This document shows positions 1 to 7,155 of a stretch of 64,000 nucleotides of DNA, in pieces. The stretch is from Microvirga soli (GTDB lineage Bacteria; Pseudomonadota; Alphaproteobacteria; Rhizobiales; Beijerinckiaceae). The stretch spans positions 1 to 64,000 of the forward strand of contig NZ_JAERQE010000021.1 of assembly GCF_016734765.1 (NCBI RefSeq), given 5' to 3'. The notes below the pieces were generated by a model that saw only the letters and a program-made list of their open reading frames with translations, did not search any database and was not told where the DNA came from. Both the position numbers and the translations under genes were made by a program. The number at the start of each line of letters is the position of its first letter. Positions within the stretch are counted from its first letter, which is position 1.

Positions 1-66
1 TTGCTCACGTCGCGCCACACGGCGTATCACCTGCCGGGGCTCTAACGGCGGCTGGATGAAACTTCA

Positions 67-576
67 GTGGCAGGTCATAGCAACCCTATTCCAGATGTTT
101 TCTATGGAATAGATAGCTTTACGCAGATCGCTTTATGCTCCTCAAAGGATTATAGCCGCTCCTTCAAAAGCACGGGGATGACGCGAGATATTGCACTTTC
201 AGCACTTAGAGAAATTGGGAGTATTGGTTTCTCTGAGTTTCCGCTTGACCGCAGCCAGTTTCTGAAGGCTGGGCTATGGCCGCTTGATGTGCCTTATCAT
301 GTTTGGAGCGGCTTCATGAAAGAGTTTAGGGATGATCCAAGCGCTTTGTTAGGAATCATATTCGTTTATCTAACTGTTACGACACTGCATAAACAAACTG
401 ACGAACATGCACAAAATTCAGACCAGTCAAATCGACAGTCCAACTTGATTATCAATCAATTTTTAGAGCGGGCTCTAAAAAGAACTGAAGTAAAAAGTCT
501 TCCGTATTATACAAATATAAAGGCGGCCATTCAGCACAATAGCATTTATAAAGGCAGCCGACATCAAGCAGCCTAG
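67..576 (+). CDS. Hypothetical protein, AT-rich, possibly 5'-truncated
   Basis: A 169-aa ORF opens with GTG; the same frame runs back to a stop at 43-45, so the true start could be missing or be an internal ATG near 178. I recognise no family. The protein is soluble-looking, with a hydrophobic stretch (LLGIIFVYLTV) in the middle and a charged Asn/Gln-rich C-terminal third. Its base composition is clearly lower in GC than every neighbour and codon use is relaxed, which suggests horizontal acquisition. The first 45 bases encode the tail of another frame. The window edge prevents me from seeing whether a mobile element or a partner gene lies upstream. Confidence 0.5.
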   Translation: MAGHSNPIPDVFYGIDSFTQIALCSSKDYSRSFKSTGMTRDIALSALREIGSIGFSEFPLDRSQFLKAGLWPLDVPYHVWSGFMKEFRDDPSALLGIIFVYLTVTTLHKQTDEHAQNSDQSNRQSNLIINQFLERALKRTEVKSLPYYTNIKAAIQHNSIYKGSRHQAA

Positions 577-764
577 GCGTTGAGAATGCCTGATGCGGTG
601 CGCGATCTTTGATGTATGTACCAACCGCGCATTGCGTTATCCTTCGCTGCCAGCCTCAAGGTAAGGCGGCCGCGTCCGGCCTCGTCATTCTTTGACCACG
701 TTCCTGTTCACCTTGGGCCGGCGATTCACCCCGCCGTTGCAGCCTGAACGTTGAAAGGACCATC

Positions 765-1394
765 GTGACCCGGACCCAGGACACACGAGCCACGACCACC
801 CGCAAACTCATGATCTCCGGCCTCGCCGTCGCGGCCATCGCAGGATGGGGCGCCTATGGGTATTCGGCTCTCTCATCCAGGCAGATCGAACGACAGATGA
901 ACGGGCAAACGGCCGCGCTTCAGGATTATCAGGCGCAGTTTCTGACACAGCGCCGGAAAGCCGAGGAAGGCGCGCGCGAGGTCGCGCGGCTCCAGGAGCA
1001 GCTCGTGTCCGCACGAAGCGAAAACGAGCGTCTTGCCGTGAAGGCCAGGGAGGCTGAGGCAAACCTCGCGACCGCGCAAGAGCAACTGGCATCGCTTCAG
1101 AAGCTCAACGCGCCTCCGGCCCTCGGCAATGCGCCGGCCCTGCGCGGCATCACGCCATCGTCCGCAAAGCAGGATATCCTTGCCGCCCAGGAGACGCTCA
1201 CGAAGCTCGGGTTCGGAAACCTCGAAGCCGATGGCGTCATGGGGCCGACCACCAGGCAGGCGATCGAGAGGTTCCAGCAGGTGGTCGGACTGACCGTCAC
1301 CGGCGAACTGCATGGCCTGACGCTGCAATCCCTGATGCGATCCGCCAAAGTGGTCGCGGCGCAGAACGAACGGGCTGAGCAGCCCGCCGAGTGA
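765..1394 (+). CDS. Membrane-anchored peptidoglycan-binding domain protein
   Basis: This 209-aa protein has one N-terminal membrane segment (about residues 15-34), a long Gln/Glu/Ala/Arg-rich coiled coil (about 40-115) and a C-terminal PG_binding_1 domain (about 128-195) with the usual DGxxGPxTRxAIxxFQ pattern. It probably sits in the inner membrane and reaches through the periplasm to peptidoglycan. The start is a GTG preceded by GAAAGGA. It stands alone, and no lytic or amidase domain is visible, so the role is binding or scaffolding by inference. The family assignment is good; the biological function is not known. Confidence 0.8.
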   Translation: MTRTQDTRATTTRKLMISGLAVAAIAGWGAYGYSALSSRQIERQMNGQTAALQDYQAQFLTQRRKAEEGAREVARLQEQLVSARSENERLAVKAREAEANLATAQEQLASLQKLNAPPALGNAPALRGITPSSAKQDILAAQETLTKLGFGNLEADGVMGPTTRQAIERFQQVVGLTVTGELHGLTLQSLMRSAKVVAAQNERAEQPAE

Positions 1395-1525
1395 CGGCGG
1401 GTCGCGGACACATCCGCGCGCTTTCGAACCATGAGGGAGCTGCCGCATATCAAGGTAACGATCTGGACGAGATCGTTCCGGCGTTTCACTTACCTGAAGA
1501 CAGCCTCCTGGCGCGTCCGCTCCCC

Positions 1526-3019
1526 TCACCGCCTCCGCATGACCACGTAGAGCCCCGGCACCGGGCGGCCGGCTTCGAGCCGGATGGTGCTCTCCTGGGT
1601 TTCCAGGATGACGAAGTCGTGGGCTGCGTCCTCGAGGTGATCGAGGGAGTGGGCGAAGCGGCCGGAGGGCTGCAGGGTGTAGCCGGTGCCTTCAGCACGC
1701 TCGATGCTGAGCGCGAACAGCCCGCCCGGCACCAGGGCGCCGGCGGCGGCGCGCATCAGGGGCTTGAGATCGCCAAAATAAATCAGCGAATCCGCCGCGA
1801 AGATGAGATCGAAGCGGCTTTGCGTGGCCGCCAGGTAGGCGCCGGCCTCCGCCTTGACGAGCTCCGTGTAGGGGCCGCGCTTGGCCGCCTCAGCCAGCAT
1901 GCCTGCGGAGAGATCGAGTCCGGTCAGGTTTTCCCCGAGCGGCTGCAGTTCCGCGGCCGCAAGGCCCGTGCCGCAGCCGAGATCGAGCATGTGGCGAAAG
2001 CCGGTGCGGTGCCCGGCCACGAGCTTCGCCATCTGGCACGGGGCGTTGTACTGCAGGGCCTCGGTGAGCTTACTGTCGAACTGGGGCGCGAACAGGTCGA
2101 AATAGGTTTCGATGTACGCCGTGGGCGCGGCCTCCAGGCTGCGCCCCAGTACCGCGTCGAGCAGATAGCGCCGGACCGGATCGTCGGGCTGCTCGGCCAA
2201 TCGCATCCGGCCAATCTCGGCGGCGGCCTCCAGGTGGCCGGAGGCGCTGAGCACGGAAAACGCATCGCGCGCGATGATGTCGAGATCCTCGCGGTCCTCG
2301 CCGGCGATGGCGTCGTAAGCCAGAAGCGCTTCGCGCACGCGGCCTTCGATCATGGCCTGGAACGTGATGGCGCGGGCCCGCTTCTGCCGGGTGGGCGCAT
2401 CGAGCTCCAGGGTCAGCCGGGCGGCCTCGTCGAAGGCGCGCGCGCAAGCCCCGAAATCGCACACGATGAAGGACAGGTGGCCGAGGGCGAAATGCGCCAG
2501 GCCGTTGACGGGGTCGAATTCGACGGAGGCGCGCACGGCGGCGAGCGCTTCCTGGTAGTGCTTCTTCCTGAACAGCAGCAGGCCGAGCCCGAGATGAGCG
2601 GCAGGCGCCTTCGGGTCGAGCGCGATGGTGCAGCGGTAGGCTTCCTCGGCCGTCTCGGCGGCGTCGAGCCGGTCCGCGATGCTGGCCAGGGCCTGCCAGG
2701 ATGGGGCGCTGTTCCGATCGAGATCGAGGGATGTGCGGATCGCCGTCAGGGCCTGCTCGTCGCGGTCCGAGGCGCTGTAGACGCTCGCCAGATCGCGCCA
2801 GAGATCGGGCTCCTCCGGCGCCAGGGAGAGCGCGGCCTCGAAGCTGCGGGCGGCGGTGTCGAAGCGTCCGTTCTCCCAGTGCATGAGACCGAGCTTGCGC
2901 AGCGCGGGCGCCGGATGCCCGAACCGGTCGAGGATGCGGCCGAAATCCGGCAGGCTTGCCTGGAGGCTCGCCACAAGCGCCATGGTGACGCCGACGTCGG
3001 GAAGATGGATGTTCGTCAT
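1526..3019 (-). CDS. TPR-repeat class I SAM-dependent methyltransferase (COG4976-like)
   Basis: The 497-aa product carries several tetratricopeptide repeats in its N-terminal half and a class I methyltransferase domain in its C-terminal third. That domain shows the SAM-binding motif LDLGCGTGLAAAEL and an acidic post-strand LTGLDLS. It matches the predicted TPR-containing methyltransferases of COG4976; the substrate is unknown, probably a protein or small molecule held by the TPRs. I placed the start at 3019 (MTNIHL); in-frame ATGs at 3034 and further upstream to 3076 are alternatives and none has a strong ribosome site. It is transcribed alone, and its upstream flank carries a palindromic repeat. 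Confidence 0.8.
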   Translation of the reverse strand: MTNIHLPDVGVTMALVASLQASLPDFGRILDRFGHPAPALRKLGLMHWENGRFDTAARSFEAALSLAPEEPDLWRDLASVYSASDRDEQALTAIRTSLDLDRNSAPSWQALASIADRLDAAETAEEAYRCTIALDPKAPAAHLGLGLLLFRKKHYQEALAAVRASVEFDPVNGLAHFALGHLSFIVCDFGACARAFDEAARLTLELDAPTRQKRARAITFQAMIEGRVREALLAYDAIAGEDREDLDIIARDAFSVLSASGHLEAAAEIGRMRLAEQPDDPVRRYLLDAVLGRSLEAAPTAYIETYFDLFAPQFDSKLTEALQYNAPCQMAKLVAGHRTGFRHMLDLGCGTGLAAAELQPLGENLTGLDLSAGMLAEAAKRGPYTELVKAEAGAYLAATQSRFDLIFAADSLIYFGDLKPLMRAAAGALVPGGLFALSIERAEGTGYTLQPSGRFAHSLDHLEDAAHDFVILETQESTIRLEAGRPVPGLYVVMRRR

Positions 3020-3136
3020 GGTCAGGATCCGCATGCCTCGCGGGCCTGACATCAGGCCCCTGGTGCCCGGATACACCCGCTAGCTTTGCCGAGCCTTGCC
3101 TCGGCGCGATGCCGTCGAGAGGAAGTCGAGGTCAGC

Positions 3137-3275
3137 TAGAGCATCGAACGCAAAAGTGGACCCGGTTTTTCGCTGACGCGGCCCTCCGGGTCGCGCTCAA
3201 CGATGCTCTCAATCAAGGAAGAAGCATCGGATGGATCCCAAAAGTACAAATCCACTTTTGGGTCCGATGCTTTAG
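3137..3275. repeat. Bipartite palindromic intergenic repeat (copy 1)
   Basis: Module A (TAGAGCATCG to CGATGCTCT, about 3137-3211) encloses AAAAGTGGACCCGGTTTTT. Module B (about 3219-3275) pairs AGCATCGGA with TCCGATGCT and contains an inner palindrome CCCAAAAGT/ACTTTTGGG. The same architecture occurs at 62025-62135, module B alone at 55357-55410 and a decayed module A at 51969-52035. The stop codon of the ParB-like gene (3272-3274) lies inside module B. Confidence 0.8.
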
Positions 3276-3520
3276 TGCTTGCGGGCCTGCACCAAGTAGA
3301 CGGGCACCGTTGTTTCTCCGAGAGCCCTGCAGGCTTCCAGGCGATGCAGACCCTCCACCAGGACAAAGCGTTTGCCGTCGGGCCGCACAAGGATGGGCGC
3401 CTGCTGCCCCTTCTCGATGATGCTCTCCGCCAGGGCGGCAACCTTCTGCAGATCCAGGGTCTGCCGACGCTGCACAGGCACGTAGACATCCTGGATCGGG
3501 AGGATCTGCTTCTTCATCAT
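3272..3520 (-). CDS. Small ParB-like nuclease-domain protein (ParB N-terminal fold)
   Basis: An 82-aa protein spanning essentially only a ParB/Sulfiredoxin N-terminal domain: an initial beta strand with a P-x-x-x-I/V pattern, then LAESIIEKGQQAPILVR and VEGLHRLEACRALG, which is the G-x-H-R box typical of ParB-like nucleotide-binding proteins. There is no helix-turn-helix, so it is not a chromosome-partition ParB. The start is chosen at 3520 because AGGAG lies 8 bases upstream; an overlapping longer GTG ORF to 3664 would overlap the next gene. Free-standing ParB domains can be CTPase/ATPase or nuclease modules; which applies here is unknown. Confidence 0.65.
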   Translation of the reverse strand: MMKKQILPIQDVYVPVQRRQTLDLQKVAALAESIIEKGQQAPILVRPDGKRFVLVEGLHRLEACRALGETTVPVYLVQARKH

Positions 3521-3566
3521 CTCTGCTGCTCCTGGTCCAAGGCTCGTGTCGATGAATGCTGTCGCT

Positions 3567-4274
3567 CTAGTTTCGTGCATGCTGCGGGGCCGATGAGCCC
3601 CCTGGCTTGGCGGCAAGCCAGATCGTGTGTCTCGCGCCACCACCCGTTCGCTTGGCGCGGGCACTGACCTCTTCCACGCTAAATCCCACCTTGCGCAGGC
3701 GCTGGGTGAAGGCTCTGCTGGGCGCCGATGACCACACGGCCAGGATGCCGCCCGGCGTCAGCGCTGTCCGGGCGTAGCCAAGCCCTTGGAAGTCGTAGAG
3801 GCTGTCATTGGCGCTGCTCGTCAGGCCCTCGGGTCCATTGTCGACATCGAGCAGAATGGCGTCGTAGGCAGACCTGCTCGATCGGATCAGACGCCCGACA
3901 TCTCCCTCATGGATTCTGACGCGCGGATCGTTGAGGCTGTCGCCGAACACTTCGGCCATCGGACCTCGCGCCCAAGCCACAACAGCCGGGAGGAGTTCGG
4001 CCACGGTCACCTCGGCGTCGGAGCCGAGTTCGGCAAGGGCCGCGCGAAGCGTAAAGCCCATTCCCAACCCGCCGATCAGGATCTTTGGTCGCTCGCGGCC
4101 CTGAATTCTCAGGCATGAGAGTTTGGCAAGCGCCTCCTCGGAGCCGCTCAGGCGGCTGTTCATCAGCTCGTTGCTGCCCAGCATGATGGAGAACTCGGAG
4201 CCGCGCTTCTTGAGGCGCAGTTCGCCCTCGTCACCAGGGATTTTCGCCGTGTCGAGTAAGACCCACGGGATCAT
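3567..4274 (-). CDS. Spermidine synthase-like methyltransferase-fold protein
   Basis: This 235-aa protein has the spermidine-synthase / spermine-synthase fold: ILIGGLGMGFTLRAAL as the nucleotide-binding loop, VTVAELLPAVV as the acidic strand, and ILLDVDNGPEG after the substrate loop. Many bacterial homologues are annotated spermidine synthase but lack a proven polyamine role, and SpeD is not nearby, so I leave the substrate open. The start at 4274 is preceded by GAAGAG with normal spacing; a longer reading frame extends to 4439. It lies upstream of the small ParB-like gene and could be cotranscribed with it. Confidence 0.7.
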   Translation of the reverse strand: MIPWVLLDTAKIPGDEGELRLKKRGSEFSIMLGSNELMNSRLSGSEEALAKLSCLRIQGRERPKILIGGLGMGFTLRAALAELGSDAEVTVAELLPAVVAWARGPMAEVFGDSLNDPRVRIHEGDVGRLIRSSRSAYDAILLDVDNGPEGLTSSANDSLYDFQGLGYARTALTPGGILAVWSSAPSRAFTQRLRKVGFSVEEVSARAKRTGGGARHTIWLAAKPGGSSAPQHARN

Positions 4275-4462
4275 GAAATGCTCTTCGTGTAACAGTAGTT
4301 TTCTCGCCCCGGCACATGCACGGTTGAATGCATTTGCCGGGAACATTCGGACGATCAACGCACGCTCACGCATGCGTTCGGTCACCGCATCATGGTCGCC
4401 GGCGCGAACGTGTTCAATCAACGCGTCGAGCAGAGTCATTCGCCAGCCGGTGCGCGAGGCGC

Positions 4463-4603
4463 CTATCGCTTGCCACCAGACGGTTTCGCCGGCGTCCCGC
4501 TTTTACCCTGGTTCGCGAAGGGCGAGGTTGGGATTGCATCCTTGGGCTTGTCCTTCTTCGGCTTCTTCGCCTCGCGATTGCTGCGCTGTTCGCCTTTGGC
4601 CAT
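4463..4603 (-). CDS. 46-aa Lys-rich small protein
   Basis: A short ORF starts at the ATG 4603-4601 and stops at 4463. The product begins MAKGEQRSNREAKKPKKDKP, continues with a Pro/Ser/Gly tail and ends GGKR. Very similar short basic proteins recur in Rhizobiales genomes as conserved hypotheticals, as far as I recall. It is highly positively charged and probably unstructured, so nucleic-acid binding is a reasonable guess only. It sits just downstream of the 101-aa coiled-coil gene on the same strand and may be the last gene of the small-protein run that begins near 5.5 kb. Confidence 0.6.
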   Translation of the reverse strand: MAKGEQRSNREAKKPKKDKPKDAIPTSPFANQGKSGTPAKPSGGKR

Positions 4604-4640
4604 GGCCCGCCTCCGTTATTCGCTTGTGGGTGAGATCATC

Positions 4641-4946
4641 TCAGTCGTCGGCTGTCTTGTCGAGCAGATGGTCGAAATCAGCCATGACGCGGTCGATCAG
4701 CTTGCGGCGGCGCAGATCGCTTGCATCCAGGCCTTGCGCGAAGAGGCCAAGCAGGTAGCGCGCCTTCTCCACCGCCTCGTGCCAATCGGCCGCGGGTGCG
4801 GCCGCCAGCAGGTCTTCGAGTTCCGCCTGTCTCGTGCGCAGCGCCTGCTGGTCGGCTTCGACCTCGGACCGCAGACGTCGAAGATCGGTTGCCTTCTGAG
4901 CCGCCATGCCGCGATGAGCATCGAGATTGGTTGGTTGATCAGCCAT
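4641..4946 (-). CDS. Hypothetical 101-aa helical protein
   Basis: A small, mostly helical, acidic protein rich in Ala, Leu, Glu and Arg, with a likely coiled coil over residues 15-50 and a second helix pair to the end. I chose the start at 4946 (MADQPTNLD) because GCGGAGGAA lies immediately upstream; the longer frame to 5000 has no such site. I recognise no named family. It is in a same-strand series with the TTG-start gene at 4997-5290 and the conserved protein at 5287-5496. Confidence 0.55.
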   Translation of the reverse strand: MADQPTNLDAHRGMAAQKATDLRRLRSEVEADQQALRTRQAELEDLLAAAPAADWHEAVEKARYLLGLFAQGLDASDLRRRKLIDRVMADFDHLLDKTADD

Positions 4947-4996
4947 CGTCTGTTCCTCCGCGTTCGCTACCTTCGTGTCCCCAATGGGTCGATGCC

Positions 4997-5290
4997 TCAA
5001 GCGCGTTCGACCAGCAGGCGAGCCAGCATCTTGGCCACGCGCTCATTCTCGTCAACGGGCTCAGGCGTTACGCCGTGCCACTCATGAGCTCGAAGTGCCC
5101 ATCCGACGTCCGATACGCTGCCGAGCGGCTCGTGCGGCCAAGCGGGCTCGCCCGTCGGCGTCAGGATCATAAACTGCCGCGAGGCCTTCATGCCCACGCG
5201 GGCGACGTACAGAATCTCGCCGCCCCGTCGCAGCAGCGCGACCGGCTCGTAGATCTGCGATCCCCGGAAGAAGGCTTCGCCGCTGGTCAA
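4997..5290 (-). CDS. Hypothetical protein translationally coupled to its upstream neighbour
   Basis: A 97-aa ORF starting with TTG whose start overlaps the stop of the upstream gene by four bases (TTGA), a sign of translational coupling. It contains a beta-rich middle section (ALLRRGGEILYVARVG, then QFMILTPTGEPAW) and an amphipathic C-terminal helix. No family is recognised. It lies in the minus-strand small-gene series below the cold-shock gene. A start downstream of the TTG is possible, but the first internal Met would remove the strand-forming part. Confidence 0.5.
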   Translation of the reverse strand: MTSGEAFFRGSQIYEPVALLRRGGEILYVARVGMKASRQFMILTPTGEPAWPHEPLGSVSDVGWALRAHEWHGVTPEPVDENERVAKMLARLLVERA

Positions 5291-5496
5291 ATCTCGGATA
5301 TCCGTGCTGTGATCTCGCCCTCGCGCACGGCGCGCTCGCCGAAGCCGGAGGACTTGATACGGTAGGAGAATTCACCGGTGTGGTCGGCCGGCATGAGGCG
5401 GGTCACCTCGTAGATGCCGCTCGCACTTGCACGCTTATCCGAAATACGCGGATGGGTGATGCGGACCATCTGATTAACTCGGTACTTATGGGACAT
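5287..5496 (-). CDS. Conserved small beta-strand protein, paralogue of 22049-22243
   Basis: This 69-aa protein begins MSHKYRVNQMVRI and contains YEVTRLMPADHTGEFSYRIK, then a C-terminal AVREGEI. The gene at 22049-22243 encodes a clear paralogue with [20 protein letters not shown] in the same position. The pattern resembles a single SH3-like barrel, and the family is common in Rhizobiales as a conserved hypothetical. An upstream in-frame ATG at 5505 exists; I prefer 5496 by alignment with the paralogue. It follows a cold-shock gene and its terminator here, and the paralogue is also near a cold-shock gene. Confidence 0.7.
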   Translation of the reverse strand: MSHKYRVNQMVRITHPRISDKRASASGIYEVTRLMPADHTGEFSYRIKSSGFGERAVREGEITARISEI

Positions 5497-5540
5497 TCTG
5501 TTCACCTAGAAATTGATCATCATTAGGCTGGCTACAAATG

Positions 5541-5569
5541 AAAAAGCCGCTCCCGTGCGGGAGCGGCTT
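5541..5569 (-). terminator. Rho-independent terminator of the cold-shock gene
   Basis: A perfect 12-bp inverted repeat, AAGCCGCTCCCG and CGGGAGCGGCTT, with a 2-base centre is followed on the minus strand by TTTTT. It lies 46 bases beyond the stop codon of the cold-shock gene. Confidence 0.85.
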
Positions 5570-5614
5570 CAAGGCTTAGCGGCGCAGACTGTAGCCTGTG
5601 CCCACCATAAGCGG

Positions 5615-5824
5615 TTAGGCCATCTCGATGTTGTTGACGGCAACCTTGCCGGAACGACGATCTTCAGCGGTGTCGAAGGAGACCTTCTGGCCTTCGACGA
5701 GACCGCGCATGCCGGCGCGCTCGAGAGCGGTGGCGTGAACGAACACGTCCTTGCTGCCATCGTTCGGCTGGATGAAGCCGAAGCCCTTCATGTCATTGTA
5801 GAACTTTACTGTGCCCGTAATCAT
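5615..5824 (-). CDS. cspA: Cold-shock protein, CspA family (copy 1)
   Basis: The 69-aa product is a single cold-shock domain with both RNP motifs: KGFGFI (RNP1) and DVFVHATAL (RNP2). Such proteins bind single-stranded RNA and DNA, melt RNA structure and sustain translation in the cold or in stationary phase. ATG 5824 is preceded by GAAAGG. It is 90% or so identical by eye to the copy at 22979-23188. Both have long leaders, a conserved upstream block and a similar hairpin after the stop. The symbol is generic to the family; which of several csp paralogues this is cannot be told. Confidence 0.92.
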   Translation of the reverse strand: MITGTVKFYNDMKGFGFIQPNDGSKDVFVHATALERAGMRGLVEGQKVSFDTAEDRRSGKVAVNNIEMA

Positions 5825-6229
5825 GGGGGTAACCTTTCGCAGTTTTTGCAGATGCACGTGAGCGGAGAGCGCGCAGAAGCGCGACCTCAACTCGGTTCGT
5901 CGATGTAATGGTAAGAAAGTCCGAACGTGCGCCTGGGAAAAACCAAAAGCGAAACGACCCGATTGTCCGGCCAAAATCCGATAAGAATTATATAAATCTT
6001 TTATTCACTAATAGCAAGCACTGCCGTTCACTTGATTTTATCTGAATAAAAACTCGCAGAGTTCAGCATAACCAAGAGACGAAAACTGTAAGTGGCCGGG
6101 AGCATCGCTCGGAGTATTGTAGAGCTCATTCCGTGTATCTTCACCTGCCGCTCCCCCTGCCCCATCCGACATGGCCGGCAGTTCTCCTTTGCGCGATCAG
6201 AGACATTCTCGTCCACGAGGTGGAGAATT
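5825..6229 (-). promoter_or_regulatory. Cold-shock gene leader and promoter region
   Basis: No convincing gene lies in these 405 bases. Positions 5921-5976 share a block (GAACGTGCGCCTGG, GCGAAACG, ATTGTCCGGCCAAA) with 23287-23338 upstream of the second cold-shock gene. Beyond it lies an AT-rich stretch (5977-6060) that probably contains the promoter. The distance to the start codon implies an untranslated leader of more than 100 bases, as in temperature-responsive csp messages. The 72-aa ORF at 6028-6246 is rejected. Confidence 0.55.
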
Positions 6230-6913
6230 TCACGGCCTCGGCGCAATGCCGTCGAGCAGGAAGTCGAGGCCCTTCCGGAAAGCGCCGTCCCAGTCGTCGT
6301 CCAGCAGAAGCCGGGAACGCTCGATGGTCGGATAAAGCCGGCTGAGATCGGTGAGGCGCCGTTGCGCGGCGGCCCTGTCGTCGTCCGAGAGATCGAAGCT
6401 GCCCCGGGTGACCGTGGCGCCCATCACGTAGTTCCAGAGCGACCAGATTCCGGCGTTCAGATCCGCGTCCGCAACACCGGCTTCAGACAAGGTCTTGGAC
6501 AGTTGCTCCAGGCGGCCGAGGATGTTCGGGCCGAGCGCCCGGCGCGGCAGCAGCGAGGCCGACCACGGGTGGCGCTGCATGCAGGCGCGCCAGTCTTCCA
6601 GCATGTGAACCACATCCTCACGCCAGTCCTGAAAGCCTGCCGTTTGCGACTCGCGATAGGCGAGCACCGAGTCGAGCGCGAGATCGAAGACCTTCTCCTT
6701 GCTGTCCACGTGCCAGTACAGGCTCATGGCGCCCGCGCCGAGCCGGTCGGCGAGCCGCCGCATGGACAATCCATCGATGCCGTGCGTGTCCAAAAGCTCC
6801 ACGGCGGTCGCCACGATCCGCTCCAGGGACAGCGGGGGCTCCTGGGCGGATCGGGGGGATGCCCCCGTCCGTCGAGGCCGCTTGCCTGCGACGCTGCTGC
6901 GTTTGGCTGCCAT
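6230..6913 (-). CDS. TetR/AcrR-family repressor
   Basis: This 227-aa regulator has a TetR N-terminal HTH (about residues 28-75; GLSMRRLADRLGAGAMSLYWHV is the recognition region) and a long helical ligand domain of the TetR_C class used by tetracycline-type repressors. The start at 6913 (MAAKRSS) has AGGGAAAG upstream; the frame stays open to 7033 but that would run through the operators. It is divergent from ridA and an MFS pump, and two identical palindromes lie between them, so it very probably represses both itself and the pump. The ligand is unknown. Confidence 0.85.
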   Translation of the reverse strand: MAAKRSSVAGKRPRRTGASPRSAQEPPLSLERIVATAVELLDTHGIDGLSMRRLADRLGAGAMSLYWHVDSKEKVFDLALDSVLAYRESQTAGFQDWREDVVHMLEDWRACMQRHPWSASLLPRRALGPNILGRLEQLSKTLSEAGVADADLNAGIWSLWNYVMGATVTRGSFDLSDDDRAAAQRRLTDLSRLYPTIERSRLLLDDDWDGAFRKGLDFLLDGIAPRP

Positions 6914-6984
6914 CCGTCTTTCCCTGCCGCTCGAACGCCGATCTATGCCGACAACGGGAGAGATGTCGACCCCGGACCGTTGAC

Positions 6985-7024
6985 TCGTACCTGGTACGAT
7001 GGCACTTGATCGTACAGCGTACGA
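6985..7024. promoter_or_regulatory. Two TetR-type operators
   Basis: Two perfect copies of TCGTAC-N3-GTACGA lie at 6985-6999 (centre CTG) and 7010-7024 (centre AGC), 25 bases apart centre to centre. They sit between the divergent repressor and the ridA-MFS genes. A weaker half-matching version occurs at 7109-7123. The sequence and spacing suit cooperative binding of two dimers. Confidence 0.8.
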
Positions 7025-7155
7025 GTGAATCATAGCGACGGCGGGTTGAAGGTCAATTCCGCCGGCCGCCGGGGCTCAAGGATTCCGGCTGCGAGGGCCG
7101 GGAGATCATCGTACCGCGCGTAATCAGGCATCTCTCTTTCGGAGGACCAATCATC

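Noticed and set aside
1..66. Possible end of an insertion sequence at the left edge
   Set aside because: The first 66 bases look like the 3' end of another gene, but I cannot show a terminal repeat or transposase.
1391..3049. 552-aa plus-strand ORF opposite the TPR-methyltransferase
   Set aside because: It is a shadow frame of the real minus-strand gene, with no domain and composition typical of high-GC antisense frames.
6028..6246. 72-aa minus-strand ORF between csp and the TetR gene
   Set aside because: Overlaps the end of the TetR gene and shows no ribosome site or protein-like composition.
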